Source: Cohnella sp. CFH 77786
Lineage (GTDB): Bacteria; Bacillota; Bacilli; Paenibacillales; Paenibacillaceae
Length of the DNA: 64,000 bases
NCBI RefSeq assembly: GCF_019400745.1
Contig: NZ_WJIB01000009.1
Location: 124,001 to 188,000 of the forward strand
Reading direction: 5' to 3'
Position numbers and translations under genes: made by a program. Every line of letters starts with the position of its first letter. Position 1 is the stretch's first letter. A model generated the notes under the pieces. That model was not told the origin of the DNA. It worked only from the letters and a program-made list of their open reading frames with translations, and did no database searches. Below, one piece after another: positions 1 to 9,154 of this stretch.

Positions 1-37
1 CGAACAGGAATAAGTAAAGCCAGACGGCGGTTTTCAA
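1..37 (-). CDS. N-terminus of a membrane protein, possibly an MFS transporter (partial)
   Basis: Twelve codons enter the window from its left edge, starting at a TTG (complement of 35-37) that reads MKTAVWLYLFLF. A GGGAGGT ribosome site lies about 8 bases upstream on the minus strand, which fixes the start. The hydrophobic opening resembles the start of some Paenibacillus MFS transporters, but this is recall from a short peptide and cannot be verified here. It is divergent from the gene at 250. Confidence 0.45.
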   Translation of the reverse strand, partial: MKTAVWLYLFLF

Positions 38-136
38 TTCATCGACCTCCCCTTGTCCGCTATCGGCGGCCTATCCTACTTGTACGTAGCGACGGCTCGG
101 GATATGCCCTCGTTTACGGGGGACAAGTCCGTAAGG

Positions 137-142
137 TATAAT
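137..142 (+). promoter_or_regulatory. -10 box for the gene at 250
   Basis: A perfect TATAAT lies about 110 bases upstream of the ATG at 250. The best -35 (TTTACG, 18-base spacer) is weak. If used, it gives a leader of about 100 nt that contains the structured element at 161-225. Confidence 0.45.
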
Positions 143-160
143 GAGAAGGATGCAGGCAAT

Positions 161-225
161 CGCCGGGGGCTCCCCCGATAGTAATCGGAATAAGCTGCAG
201 AGCTTGGCGTCACTTTCGGGGGATT
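161..225 (+). other. Structured leader element, copy A (also at 21479-21538)
   Basis: Order of parts: a GC-rich hairpin (GGGGG..CCCCC), CCGAT-AGTA-ATCGG, the block AGTAATCGGAATA at 180-192, a second hairpin AAGCT-GCAG-AGCTT, and TCACTTT followed by a G-run. The same order, with an identical 13-base core and different but still pairing stem bases, recurs on the minus strand at 21479-21538. It sits in the apparent 5' leader, just before the ribosome site AGGAGAG. I do not recognise it as a known riboswitch. Confidence 0.5.
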
Positions 226-249
226 AAATTTAGAGGAGAGTCGGTTTTC

Positions 250-699
250 ATGTTCAACCCCGAGTCGTGGACTCCGGAAGCGTGGATGCAGTTTCTGCAG
301 GATCATTGGATCGTTGTGGCGGCGGCGGTCGTCGTCGTCATTGTGGTTATGAAAGTGGTCAAAACGGTGCTCAAATGGGTGCTCGCCGCCGCGATCATCT
401 TCGGCGTCGTGGCCTATGGCGGTTACAGCATCGACGATTTGGCCGCGATCGGAACCAAGGTGGAGACCGAAACGAAGGACGCGATCCTCAAAGCCGCCCT
501 GGATGAGGCTTCCAAAGCGAAGTATTCCGATAACGGGGACGGGAGCTATACGATTCAAACGCCGAATCTGGAATTGACGGGCGTTCCGAACAGCGGAGAA
601 GTGAAAATTTCCTTTCACGGCGTCCCGGCGGGCACGTGGAAAGTGGAAGGCCCGATTCGAACCCTGATCGAGAAAGCGAGAGCATCGAACCAGAAGTAA
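250..699 (+). CDS. Small membrane protein of unknown function
   Basis: A 149-residue protein. After about 20 residues it has a hydrophobic stretch very rich in Ala/Val (about residues 20-34), then a second apolar segment (about 40-58), and a polar C-terminal half of about 90 residues likely to fold outside the membrane or in the cytoplasm. The ribosome site AGGAGAG is about 9 bases upstream. It is followed by a terminator and then by a membrane transglutaminase. I recognise no family. The structured element in its leader suggests regulated expression. Confidence 0.7.
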   Translation: MFNPESWTPEAWMQFLQDHWIVVAAAVVVVIVVMKVVKTVLKWVLAAAIIFGVVAYGGYSIDDLAAIGTKVETETKDAILKAALDEASKAKYSDNGDGSYTIQTPNLELTGVPNSGEVKISFHGVPAGTWKVEGPIRTLIEKARASNQK

Positions 700-705
700 A
701 CGGTC

Positions 706-732
706 GGCCCGTCCCCCCGCGGGCCCTTTTTT
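706..732 (+). terminator. Intrinsic terminator
   Basis: GGCCCG (706-711) pairs with CGGGCC (720-725), followed by a run of six T. Confidence 0.8.
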
Positions 733-773
733 ATCATTTAAATTGGAACTCAATCGTGCGGGAAGGTGATGAG

Positions 774-1913
774 ATGTCCGGCCGGTCTGCGTGGAGCTTT
801 ATCGATACGAACCCGGTGACGGTTGTCCTGCTGGCCATCGTCGCCCTGTCGCTGCTGCAAGGCGTACGCAGGGGGGCGTCCGGGTCCGCCAGGCAGCTGT
901 TCCATTTCCTGATCCATTCCGTCGTTACGGTCGGCGCCGTCGCGGTGTCGGCGTATGCCGCCTCCTCCTTCTCCGGCGACGTGCAGGCTTGGCTGAGCGT
1001 TCACGGCATGGCCCGGCCTTCGCCGGACGCCAATACCTTCAAACAGCTGAGCTACGCGGTCGTTTCGGGACTTCGGGATTTGCCGCTCTTCCGGTTCGCC
1101 GCGCTTTTTCTGCTCGTTTACACGATGATCCGGCTGGTGACGGGCGTGCTCGCCGGATGGTTCGCCGCGTTCGGTTCCGCGCCGTTCGCGATCATGCCCT
1201 CCGGCGGCGTGCTCGGCCGGACCGCCGGCGGCGCAATCGGCGCGGCCATCGGTTCGGTCCGGGCGCTGCTGCTGACGGCGGTGCTGTTCGGCTATTGCGC
1301 CCTGTTCCCGCATGGCCCCTATACCGGGGACATCCAGCAGTCGGCGTTGTACCGCGAGGTGGCGGCCCAAGTCATCCGTCCGGCGGCCGGCCCGCTGCTC
1401 GAACGAAGGCTGCCGGTATTCGCCCGGCAGATGACGGGCGAGCTGGACCAGCTCTGGCAGCGCCGTTACGACGTCATCGACGCCGAGCTGCCCGGCGACA
1501 TCGTGAGAGCCGCCCAATCGATCACCAAGGGCAAATCCGGCGACGAAGCCAAAGCGCGCGCGTTATACGAATGGATCGGCACCCGGATCGCGTATGATTA
1601 CGATAAGGTCAAAGCATATGAAGAGCGGGGCGAATGGCGGGAGCAGAACCCGGAGACGACGTTCAAGACGCGCAAAGGCGTATGCATCGACTATGCCCGC
1701 CTGTATGCCGCGATGGCAAGGGCCGTCGGGCTCGACGCCAGGGTCGTAACCGGCGCCGGCTACGACGGACGCGGCGGGTACGGGGCGCACGCCTGGAACG
1801 AAGTGTATCTGTCGGAAAAGGGCAAATGGGTGCCGCTGGACCCGACCTGGGCGAGAACGGGCGATTGGTTCAACCCGCCGCGATTTGCCGATACGCATAT
1901 CCGCCAAGCTTGA
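774..1913 (+). CDS. Membrane protein with C-terminal transglutaminase-like domain
   Basis: A 379-residue protein. The N-terminal half (about 15-190) carries several membrane segments and Gly/Ala-rich stretches reminiscent of CvpA-like proteins. The C-terminal part is a transglutaminase-like cysteine-hydrolase domain with a visible triad: Cys304 in GVCIDYA, His339 in GAHAWNEV and Asp356 in LDPTW. Such domains act as proteases or cross-linkers, and the substrate here is unknown. The start is ATG 774 behind GGAAGGTGAT; a longer frame upstream lacks a ribosome site and would run through the terminator at 706. It is followed after about 80 bases by a penicillin-binding protein, suggesting a cell-surface role. 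Confidence 0.85.
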   Translation: MSGRSAWSFIDTNPVTVVLLAIVALSLLQGVRRGASGSARQLFHFLIHSVVTVGAVAVSAYAASSFSGDVQAWLSVHGMARPSPDANTFKQLSYAVVSGLRDLPLFRFAALFLLVYTMIRLVTGVLAGWFAAFGSAPFAIMPSGGVLGRTAGGAIGAAIGSVRALLLTAVLFGYCALFPHGPYTGDIQQSALYREVAAQVIRPAAGPLLERRLPVFARQMTGELDQLWQRRYDVIDAELPGDIVRAAQSITKGKSGDEAKARALYEWIGTRIAYDYDKVKAYEERGEWREQNPETTFKTRKGVCIDYARLYAAMARAVGLDARVVTGAGYDGRGGYGAHAWNEVYLSEKGKWVPLDPTWARTGDWFNPPRFADTHIRQA

Positions 1914-1993
1914 TCGAACTTTTCGCCGTTTTGCGCCGTCTAATATTCCGGAATCTTTTCTTATAAGCAATGAAGGCTGGGAGGTTACCCGAA

Positions 1994-4042
1994 GTGAGCA
2001 ATTCCTCGACGGAAGAAGCGCAGAAAAGGGAGTTGCGCAACCGCCGCCATTTCAGCTTCCGTTTGAACGTGTTTTTTTTCGCGACCTTTTTCGTCTTTTC
2101 GATCCTCATCGTCCGCTTGGCGATTTTGCAGTTCGTGGACGGGCCTACGCTGAAGGAAGAAGAGCACAGGATGGGGACTCGCAACGTGCCGATTCCCCCG
2201 ATCCGCGGCAACATTTACGACTCCGAAGGTAGGCCGATCGCCTATTCCACGTCCACCCAGTCTCTCTATTTCACGCTCGAGCCGGGAACGAAGAGAGAAG
2301 AGGGCCAGGATTTGGCGGCCAGGCTCGTTCAAGTGTTCAACCGATACGGAGACCCGAAGGAAAAGCCGCTGACCGCGGAGGAAGTGTTCGATTATATGGA
2401 TTTCGAAGGCGCGGTACACCTGCCGTTCCAGCCCAGACGGATCAAGTCAGGGTTGACGAAGGAGGAGATCGCGTACTTCTCGGAACATCGGGAGCAGTTC
2501 AAGGGCATCGACGTCGTCGAAGAGAGCATCCGTCAATACAGTCCCGACAAAGTCGCGGTGCAGCTCGTCGGTTACATGAAGAAGTTCAGCGGAGCGGGTT
2601 CGCTGGACAAATACAAGGACATCGCGGCCGAGGAAACCGATCCGACGCTGGAATATCTCGACACCGAGGAGGTCGGGTTCGACGGCCTGGAATTGATGTA
2701 CCAGGAGGAACTGCGGGGCCGCAACGGACTCAAATCGTACCCGGTCAACAACGAGAGCCGGATCATCGGGCCGATGCAGCTGACCAAGCCGGTCAAAGGG
2801 GACAATTTGTACCTGACGATCAACAAGGACGTCCAGCTGGCGACGCAGCAAGCGATCATGGACCATCTGAAATTCATGAAGGAAGCGCCTGCCACCTCGA
2901 TGTTCCACGACGGCTATCAAGCGACGACCGGCTATGCCGTCGCCATGGAAGTGAAAACGGGCAAGGTCGTGGCGATGGCCAGCATGCCCGACTACGATCC
3001 GAACCTGTGGCAGGGCGGCATCAGCTCCAAAGAGTACGAGGCAAACAAATTTTATATCGGCAACGGGGCGATCCGCGAGGTGCAAGCGCCGTACGCGGAC
3101 GACAAGGAGCGAATGAAGCATCCTTCTTCCCTGGTTTTTTTGGGTTCTACGCAGAAGCCGCTGACGATACTCTTGGGACTCGCGGAGAAGCTGATCACGC
3201 CGCAATCAACGTTCCGGGATCCGGGATATTTCGCATTCGGGTCGAAGGGACACGAGGTCAAGGTCCGCAACTCCCACAACGCGGCGAACGGTCTTCTTAA
3301 CCCGTCCACCGCGATCGAGAAGTCTTCCAACGCCTACATGTCCGCGATGGTCGGCAACGCGCTTTATTTGCGAGACGGAAACGACGGCGTGGACATTTGG
3401 GACACCTACATGAAGAAATTCGGACTGGGCGTGACGACGGGCAGCGGGTTGCCCGGAGAGTCCAAGGGCGTTCCGAACTATTTCGACGAAGCCAAACGGG
3501 GCAGCCCGCAGTCGGCCCTGATCTACGCCTCCTTCGGCCAGCAAGGCCGCTACACGGCGTTGCAGCTGGCCCAATACGCGGTCATGCTCGCCAATCACGG
3601 GAAGCGGCTGAAGCCACAGTTCGTGAACGAAATCAAAGATGCCGCCGGCAACGTGGTCCAGCCTTACCAGACGGAAGTGCTGAACACGGTCGAATTCCCG
3701 GATTCCTACTGGCGGACGATCGAGAAAGGCATGGCGAAGGTCAGTGTCCAGGGCTTCGAAGGGTTCCGCTACAATTTCTACCGCAAAACGGGTACCTCCG
3801 AACAGGACATCGCCGGCGGCCGCGTCGAGAACGGCGTGTTCATCGCCTACGCGCCGGCGGAAAACCCGACCCTGGCCGTCGCGGTCGTCGTGCCGCAGGG
3901 CGGCTACGGCGGCTGGGCGGCGGCGCCGATCGCGCGCAAGATTTTCGACGCGTACGATGCGGCCGTCGGGCTGACGGGCACGCCGTACAAGGCGTCCGTT
4001 CCGACGGGCGGCACGCCGGTCGCGACGGGACAAAACCCTTAA
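1994..4042 (+). CDS. Class B penicillin-binding protein (transpeptidase)
   Basis: A 682-residue peptidoglycan D,D-transpeptidase of the PBP2 type. It has a short cytoplasmic head, one membrane anchor (about residues 26-48), a dimerisation domain, then the transpeptidase domain. All three catalytic motifs are present: Ser385-Thr-Gln-Lys388 (SxxK), Ser444-Ser-Asn446 (SxN) and Lys598-Thr-Gly600 (KTG). GTG 1994 is preferred because GGGAGG lies about 10 bases upstream; an in-frame ATG at 1970 lacks one. It resembles the Bacillus PbpA/PbpH group involved in side-wall synthesis, but which paralogue it matches cannot be decided here. There is a terminator directly downstream. Confidence 0.93.
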   Translation: MSNSSTEEAQKRELRNRRHFSFRLNVFFFATFFVFSILIVRLAILQFVDGPTLKEEEHRMGTRNVPIPPIRGNIYDSEGRPIAYSTSTQSLYFTLEPGTKREEGQDLAARLVQVFNRYGDPKEKPLTAEEVFDYMDFEGAVHLPFQPRRIKSGLTKEEIAYFSEHREQFKGIDVVEESIRQYSPDKVAVQLVGYMKKFSGAGSLDKYKDIAAEETDPTLEYLDTEEVGFDGLELMYQEELRGRNGLKSYPVNNESRIIGPMQLTKPVKGDNLYLTINKDVQLATQQAIMDHLKFMKEAPATSMFHDGYQATTGYAVAMEVKTGKVVAMASMPDYDPNLWQGGISSKEYEANKFYIGNGAIREVQAPYADDKERMKHPSSLVFLGSTQKPLTILLGLAEKLITPQSTFRDPGYFAFGSKGHEVKVRNSHNAANGLLNPSTAIEKSSNAYMSAMVGNALYLRDGNDGVDIWDTYMKKFGLGVTTGSGLPGESKGVPNYFDEAKRGSPQSALIYASFGQQGRYTALQLAQYAVMLANHGKRLKPQFVNEIKDAAGNVVQPYQTEVLNTVEFPDSYWRTIEKGMAKVSVQGFEGFRYNFYRKTGTSEQDIAGGRVENGVFIAYAPAENPTLAVAVVVPQGGYGGWAAAPIARKIFDAYDAAVGLTGTPYKASVPTGGTPVATGQNP

Positions 4043-4047
4043 CGACG

Positions 4048-4074
4048 AAATCCGCTCCCCCAGGGAGCGGATTT
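4048..4074 (+). terminator. Intrinsic terminator
   Basis: A perfect 12-bp stem, AAATCCGCTCCC with GGGAGCGGATTT, with a 3-base loop, lies six bases after the stop of the penicillin-binding protein. Confidence 0.75.
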
Positions 4075-4143
4075 GTCGCAAATGTGGTAGAATGACGATG
4101 ATTCGGCAATACGGCCAGGCCAAGAAAGAGAGGAAACGACGAC

Positions 4144-4887
4144 ATGCCGAAGTATCGCTTGCTCGCGCTGGATCTCGACGGGACGCTTCTGAACGACCGC
4201 AGCGAAATCAGCCCCGCGAATGAGGAATGGATTCGGCGCGCCCGCGAGGCGGGAGTTACCGTGATCTTGTCCACCGGCAGGGGGTTTCCCAGCGCTTTGC
4301 CGTTCGCGGAGCAGCTTGGGCTGGACGGTCCCATGATCACGGTGAACGGCGGGGAAATTTGGCGCAAGCCCCGCGAGCTGCACCGCCGTACGTTGCTGGA
4401 CGCCGATATGGTCATGCGGCTGCACCGCCTGGCGGAACGACACGGGGATACGTGGTTTTGGGCGTACTCGACCGAGAGCGTCTACAACAAGGAACGCTGG
4501 GTAGACGATACGCCCTCCCGGCAATGGCTGAAGTTCGGCTATTACACGGAAGAGCTTGCGGTATTGAATGAGATTTTAAGCGAAATCAAGACGTGGGAAG
4601 GACTGGAGATCAGCAATTCCTCCCCCTTCAACATCGAGGTGAACCCTGCCGGCGTCTCCAAAGCGTCCGCGATCGAAGAGGTGTGCCGGATGATCGGCTG
4701 CGGGATGTCGGAAGCCGCGGCGGTCGGCGACAGCCTGAACGATATCGCGGCGATCCGGGCGTGCGGACTGGGGGTCGCCATGGGCAATGCCCAGGAAGAA
4801 GTGAAAGAGGCAGCCGATTTCGTGACGTCAAGCCATCAGGAGGACGGCGTCGCCCGCATGATTCAGGAATACGTGCTAAAGGCGTGA
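4144..4887 (+). CDS. Cof-type HAD-IIB family phosphatase
   Basis: A 247-residue haloacid-dehalogenase-like hydrolase of the Cof subfamily. Motif I is LDLDGTLL near the N-terminus (catalytic Asp pair), motif II is the Ser/Thr in STGRG, and the late acidic motif is GDSLNDI. These enzymes dephosphorylate sugar phosphates or cofactors such as FMN and PLP, and the substrate is not predictable. The ribosome site is GAGAGGAAACGACGAC. The DUF456 gene begins eight bases after its stop, so the two are probably cotranscribed. Confidence 0.92.
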   Translation: MPKYRLLALDLDGTLLNDRSEISPANEEWIRRAREAGVTVILSTGRGFPSALPFAEQLGLDGPMITVNGGEIWRKPRELHRRTLLDADMVMRLHRLAERHGDTWFWAYSTESVYNKERWVDDTPSRQWLKFGYYTEELAVLNEILSEIKTWEGLEISNSSPFNIEVNPAGVSKASAIEEVCRMIGCGMSEAAAVGDSLNDIAAIRACGLGVAMGNAQEEVKEAADFVTSSHQEDGVARMIQEYVLKA

Positions 4888-4894
4888 TCCCGGT

Positions 4895-5401
4895 ATGGAT
4901 ATGATCGGATGGCTGCTGGTAACGGCTTTGTTCGCGCTCGGGATGGCCGGCGCGGTTTTCCCGGTGCTTCCGGGAGCCCTTGCGATTTACGCGGCATTTT
5001 TCGTGTACGGGTTATTCTTCACGTTCGCCAAGTTCGGGTTCTGGTTCTGGACGTTCCAGACGTTGATCGTCGTGCTGCTGTTCGTGGCGGATTATCTCGT
5101 GAACGCCTGGGGAGTCAAGAAATACGGGGGCTCCAAAGCTTCCGTCGTCGGCAGTACGATCGGCATCCTGATCGGACCGTTCGTCATTCCGGGATTCGGT
5201 CTGATCATCGGGCCGCTGGCCGGAGCCGTCATCGGGGAAATGATCGACGGAGTCGCCCGCGGCGTCGCGCTGGACCGCGAGTTCTTCGTCCGGTCGCTGA
5301 AAGTGGGTTGGGGAGCGCTGATCGGACTGCTGAGCAGCACCGTCGTGAAAATCGTCCTGCAGCTGGTGATGATCGCGCTGTTTATCATTTGGCTAATATA
5401 G
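4895..5401 (+). CDS. DUF456 family membrane protein
   Basis: A 168-residue integral membrane protein with about five hydrophobic segments. A Gly/Pro-rich stretch in the middle (around residues 85-115, including IGPFVIPGFGLIIGPLAG) is typical of the DUF456 family, whose function is unknown. It starts at ATG 4895 with only a weak ribosome site and is probably translated by coupling to the phosphatase gene ending at 4887. Confidence 0.85.
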   Translation: MDMIGWLLVTALFALGMAGAVFPVLPGALAIYAAFFVYGLFFTFAKFGFWFWTFQTLIVVLLFVADYLVNAWGVKKYGGSKASVVGSTIGILIGPFVIPGFGLIIGPLAGAVIGEMIDGVARGVALDREFFVRSLKVGWGALIGLLSSTVVKIVLQLVMIALFIIWLI

Positions 5402-5425
5402 CCTACAAACCTAGGAGGAGTACAT

Positions 5426-6145
5426 ATGGTTCGCGTTACGGTATGGAACGAGTTCAAGCATGAGCAAATTCACGAAGAAGTCCGCCGCGTATATCCGGAA
5501 GGATTGCACCGCGCGATCGCGGAAGGGCTCGAAGGGGATCCGGAGTTTCAAGTCCGAACGGCAACGCAGCCGGAGCCCGAGCATGGGCTGACGCAGGAAG
5601 TGCTGGACAACACCGACGTGCTGGTTTGGTGGGGCCACATGGCACACCATGAGGTGGACGACGCGATCGTGGACCGCGTGTTCGAGCGGGTCCTGAACGG
5701 CATGGGTCTCGTCGTGCTTCATTCGGGCCATTTCTCCAAAATTTTCAAAAAGCTGATGGGTACGAGCTGCGATCTGAAGTGGCGCGAGGCGAACGAGAAG
5801 GAGCGCATTTGGACGGTTGATCCGTCCCATCCCATCGCCGCCGGCATTCCGGAGCATTTCGAAATCAAGCCGGAGGAAATGTACGGGGAGCACTTCGACA
5901 TTCCGGCGCCGGACGAGCTCATTTTCATCAGCTGGTTCGAAGGCGGAGAAGTGTTCCGCAGCGGCTGCACTTGGCGCCGCGGACAAGGCAAAATCTTCTA
6001 CTTCCGTCCGGGCCATGAGACGTATCCGACGTATTACAACCCGCTGGTGCGCCGCGTTATCTCCAACGGCGTGAAATGGGCGGCGCCGTCCGGCACGCAG
6101 AAGCCGGTACGGGGGAACCATCAGCCTCTTGAAGCGATCCGCTGA
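5426..6145 (+). CDS. ThuA-like protein (trehalose utilisation family)
   Basis: A 239-residue protein of the ThuA family, which has a glutamine-amidotransferase-like fold. Visible family features are [25 protein letters not shown] and [14 protein letters not shown]. ThuA proteins are linked to trehalose and other sugar metabolism, but the reaction of this subgroup is not established. A strong ribosome site, AGGAGGAG, precedes ATG 5426. No sugar transporter or trehalose gene is adjacent, so the trehalose role is not supported by context. Confidence 0.88.
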   Translation: MVRVTVWNEFKHEQIHEEVRRVYPEGLHRAIAEGLEGDPEFQVRTATQPEPEHGLTQEVLDNTDVLVWWGHMAHHEVDDAIVDRVFERVLNGMGLVVLHSGHFSKIFKKLMGTSCDLKWREANEKERIWTVDPSHPIAAGIPEHFEIKPEEMYGEHFDIPAPDELIFISWFEGGEVFRSGCTWRRGQGKIFYFRPGHETYPTYYNPLVRRVISNGVKWAAPSGTQKPVRGNHQPLEAIR

Positions 6146-6163
6146 ATCGAGGCTTGACATCCG

Positions 6164-7795
6164 GTGAAAAAAGACACGCTCCTTAAAGGCACGCTCATCC
6201 TCGCCGCGGCCGCGCTAACGGCGAGGGCCCTCGGCCTGTTCCAGCGGGTGCCGCTCGAGCACGTGCTGAACGACCAGGGCGATATCTACTACGGCGTGGC
6301 CAACAACGTTTATCTGTTTCTTCTCGTGGTGGCCACGGCCGGTCTGCCCAGCGCATTGAGCAAGATGGTGTCCGAGCGATACGCGCTCGGACGGGAAGAC
6401 GAGGCGCGTCAAATCTACCGCGCCGCGCTGCTGTTCGGCGCCGCTGCCGGCCTCGTGATCACGCTGTTCATGCTTGGGCTCGCCCCGCTCATCGCGGACT
6501 CGATCATGAACGAGCCGGGAGCGGCGGCCTCCATTCGCGCCATCGCGCCGTCGCTGCTGCTGTTTCCCGTGATCGCGATGATGCGCGGATATTTCCAGGG
6601 ACGCCAGTATATGTCCGCCGGCGGCATTTCCCAAATCGTCGAACAAATTCTCCGGGTGACAGCGGCGATCGGAATCGCGTTCACGTTCGCCGCGTGGGGC
6701 TGGGGCGACGAGAGCATCGCCGCCGGCGCCTCGTTCGGCAGCGTGTTCGGCAGCATCGGCGCATTCCTGGTCATGCTCTATTACGCGCGCAAGCTGTCCG
6801 CGGGCGACAAGGCGTCCGGGGGAAACCGGCGGTCGAAGCCGGCCGGCAGATTGAAGCTGTCGGGTATTTACCGCGAGCTGTTCCGGCTTTCCGTTCCGAT
6901 TATCTTTACTTCCGTCACCGTACAGCTCACGTACACGCTGGATTCGATCCTCATCAAGCCGCTGCTCAGCGGGCACTTCGCCCCAGACACGATCTATATG
7001 TGGGGGAGCGTGCTGATCCAGCGCGCGCAGTCGATTGCCGGCATCCCGGTGATCCTGGCGGTGGCTTTGGGCCAATCGATCATCCCGGTCATTTCTTCGG
7101 CTTATGCGACGGGCGACAAGGTCAAGGTCGGGAAACAGGCGTCGCTGGCGATCCGGATCGCCGTTTTCAGCGGCATGCCGATCGTGCTGGTCATGTCCGT
7201 CGGCGCTTACAGCGTCAATGCTTTGCTGTTCAGTACGAGCGAGGGAAGTCCGATCGTCGCCATGCTGACGTTCGGGACGATTTTCCAGATCGGCATGATG
7301 ATCACGAACTCGATGCTGATCGGGATCGGACAACCCCGCAAAGCGACGATGCACGTCATAACGGGCATGCTCATCAAGATCGCGCTCAGCTTCGCGCTCG
7401 CTCCGTGGCTTGGCGTGTACGGCCTCATTCTCGCCACGTCCTTCTGCTTCATCTGGGCGCTCGGCTTCAACATTCTCAGCCTGAAGAAGCGCACCGCCAT
7501 GCAGGTGATCGAGCCGCGCCGTTGGGCCGGATTCCTGGCGACGATCGCGATGGTGGCCGGCGTTCTGTGGGGGCTGGAGTGGGGCGTGCTGAACCTTCTG
7601 AGCGGAGTGCCGGACAAGGTTGGCTATTTGCTCGCCTTCGCGGCGATGGGCTTCGCGGCGGCGGGCCTCTACCCGACTCTGCTCGTGATGCTGAACGTGA
7701 TAACCCGGGAAGAGGCGGAATCTTACCCGAGACCCCTGCGCAAGCTGCTCGCGCCTCTATTCCGCATCCGGGGGAGCCGGGCGCGCGGCGTTTAG
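6164..7795 (+). CDS. Oligosaccharide/lipid flippase of the SpoVB-MurJ (YtgP) family
   Basis: A 543-residue polytopic membrane protein with about 14 hydrophobic segments, of the MOP exporter superfamily polysaccharide-synthesis branch. Its length matches Bacillus MurJ (YtgP, about 544) better than SpoVB (about 518). Characteristic stretches include ATAGLPSALSKMVSE and MMRGYFQGRQYM. It probably flips lipid II or a related undecaprenyl-linked precursor. The start is GTG 6164, 18 bases after the ThuA-like gene. Its 3' end overlaps the convergent DUF2515 gene by four bases. Confidence 0.88.
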   Translation: MKKDTLLKGTLILAAAALTARALGLFQRVPLEHVLNDQGDIYYGVANNVYLFLLVVATAGLPSALSKMVSERYALGREDEARQIYRAALLFGAAAGLVITLFMLGLAPLIADSIMNEPGAAASIRAIAPSLLLFPVIAMMRGYFQGRQYMSAGGISQIVEQILRVTAAIGIAFTFAAWGWGDESIAAGASFGSVFGSIGAFLVMLYYARKLSAGDKASGGNRRSKPAGRLKLSGIYRELFRLSVPIIFTSVTVQLTYTLDSILIKPLLSGHFAPDTIYMWGSVLIQRAQSIAGIPVILAVALGQSIIPVISSAYATGDKVKVGKQASLAIRIAVFSGMPIVLVMSVGAYSVNALLFSTSEGSPIVAMLTFGTIFQIGMMITNSMLIGIGQPRKATMHVITGMLIKIALSFALAPWLGVYGLILATSFCFIWALGFNILSLKKRTAMQVIEPRRWAGFLATIAMVAGVLWGLEWGVLNLLSGVPDKVGYLLAFAAMGFAAAGLYPTLLVMLNVITREEAESYPRPLRKLLAPLFRIRGSRARGV

Positions 7796-9084
7796 AAGAC
7801 GTCTTGCTTCAAACGGACGGCGGCCTGCCATTTGTGCTGGCCCAGCAGATGCTCCGCGGTCATATCGATGATGCGCGGCGCCTTAAGCGGGGTCAGATAG
7901 GCGAGTGCCGACCGGTCCCGGAACCAGTCCGGCGGCGCCGATTCCGGCAACGGCCGGTCGGGCCATGCCGCTTCGAGCGGCGGACTGTACCATCGAATGC
8001 CGGCGGAGAAGTCCCGGTCGGGGGACGTCCCGCCGGTTTTTCTCTTGGCGGCGGAGAACCGCTCCGGCCAGTAGTCGCTGCGGGAACCCGTATGCGGCAC
8101 CTTCGCCGCGAAGGCCGTCGCCTCGGTGAGCACCCTGGGGTAGCCGAACAGCATCGCGTACAGGCTTTTGCCGAACTCGACGCGCTCCCGCAAATCCGGG
8201 AAGTTCTCGAGTACCCTGCCGGCCAGGGGGATCGGTCGGCCGGCATTGCGGCTTGCGCTCAGGAGGGGAAACACGATCTGGTTCGTTTGCAGATACGGGA
8301 TCGCGCGGAAAGAAAGCGACTCGAAGACGCGTTCCCGGAAGAAGGCACGTTCCACGACCGGTCCTTGGATGACGTGCTGTTCGTTGATGATCAAAGCGAC
8401 CGTGAGCAGGGCAGACTCCCGCGTGCTCCAAAACCGTTCCCAGAACGGCGCCATGAAGGAGGAAACGCCGAACGAAGGCAGCAGCGCGAACAAGGGCATT
8501 CCGTATATGCGGCTTTCCGCGTAGAGCTTCAGCTGGGGGTAGGCATCGCGGAAGATGAGCGCGTTGCAGGCCTCCAGCAGGGCGAATTGGACCTCGGCCG
8601 ATTCCGGCCTCAGCAGCCGAGGCAGCCATTCCCCTTTCAGGTCGGTCATGGACCAGCCGCCGTTGCGGGACACGAGATGCGCCAGCAGCGCCCAGTGAAG
8701 CTCGGGATACTCCCGGTACATATTCCAATAAGCCTGCGTGCGCGTCACGTTATTAAGGTTCCACGCCTGGGTTTCTTTGCGGATCCGAGACGCCAGTTCG
8801 GCCTGTTCCTTCTTCGGGGGTCCAGCGGCATGACGGCCGCCGGCTGCCCCGGATCGTTCAAGCTTATTCTCCAGCAGCAGCGCGATTTCCCGAACGGCTT
8901 TGTCCGGGACGGCCAGCGCCGCCCGTTCGGCCGTCAGGACGGAAGAACGCCGCCAGGCCGTTGTTTTCCGAACGAAGCCGCGCGCCAGCGCGCCGGCGAT
9001 CTCCCAAATCGATGTCACACGGCAAAGCTCCTTTTCTGCGATTTTCACGGCACGGAGCTTGAGGGCGGCGAACACTTGATGCAT
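7792..9084 (-). CDS. DUF2515 family protein (YppC-like)
   Basis: A 430-residue soluble protein. The segment NNVTRTQAYWNMYREYPELH followed by WALLAHLVSRNGGWSMTDLKGE-like sequence (residues about 140-180) is the hallmark of DUF2515, known from Bacillus YppC; the function is unknown. There is no signal peptide or membrane segment. A ribosome site, GAGGGTAAC, lies just before ATG 9084. It is convergent with the flippase gene (4-base overlap) and divergent from the thioredoxin gene. Confidence 0.8.
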   Translation of the reverse strand: MHQVFAALKLRAVKIAEKELCRVTSIWEIAGALARGFVRKTTAWRRSSVLTAERAALAVPDKAVREIALLLENKLERSGAAGGRHAAGPPKKEQAELASRIRKETQAWNLNNVTRTQAYWNMYREYPELHWALLAHLVSRNGGWSMTDLKGEWLPRLLRPESAEVQFALLEACNALIFRDAYPQLKLYAESRIYGMPLFALLPSFGVSSFMAPFWERFWSTRESALLTVALIINEQHVIQGPVVERAFFRERVFESLSFRAIPYLQTNQIVFPLLSASRNAGRPIPLAGRVLENFPDLRERVEFGKSLYAMLFGYPRVLTEATAFAAKVPHTGSRSDYWPERFSAAKRKTGGTSPDRDFSAGIRWYSPPLEAAWPDRPLPESAPPDWFRDRSALAYLTPLKAPRIIDMTAEHLLGQHKWQAAVRLKQDVF

Positions 9085-9104
9085 GTTACCCTCAGGCGTA
9101 TAAT
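9076..9104 (+). promoter_or_regulatory. Sigma-A-type promoter for the thioredoxin gene
   Basis: TTGATG (9076-9081), a 17-base spacer, and TATAAT (9099-9104). The transcript would begin about 45 bases before ATG 9155. The -35 overlaps the start of the divergent DUF2515 gene. Confidence 0.75.
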
Positions 9105-9154
9105 ATCCGTACGATATTCGGCCTTTACGCGGGGCCCTTTAAGGAGGAGACAGC

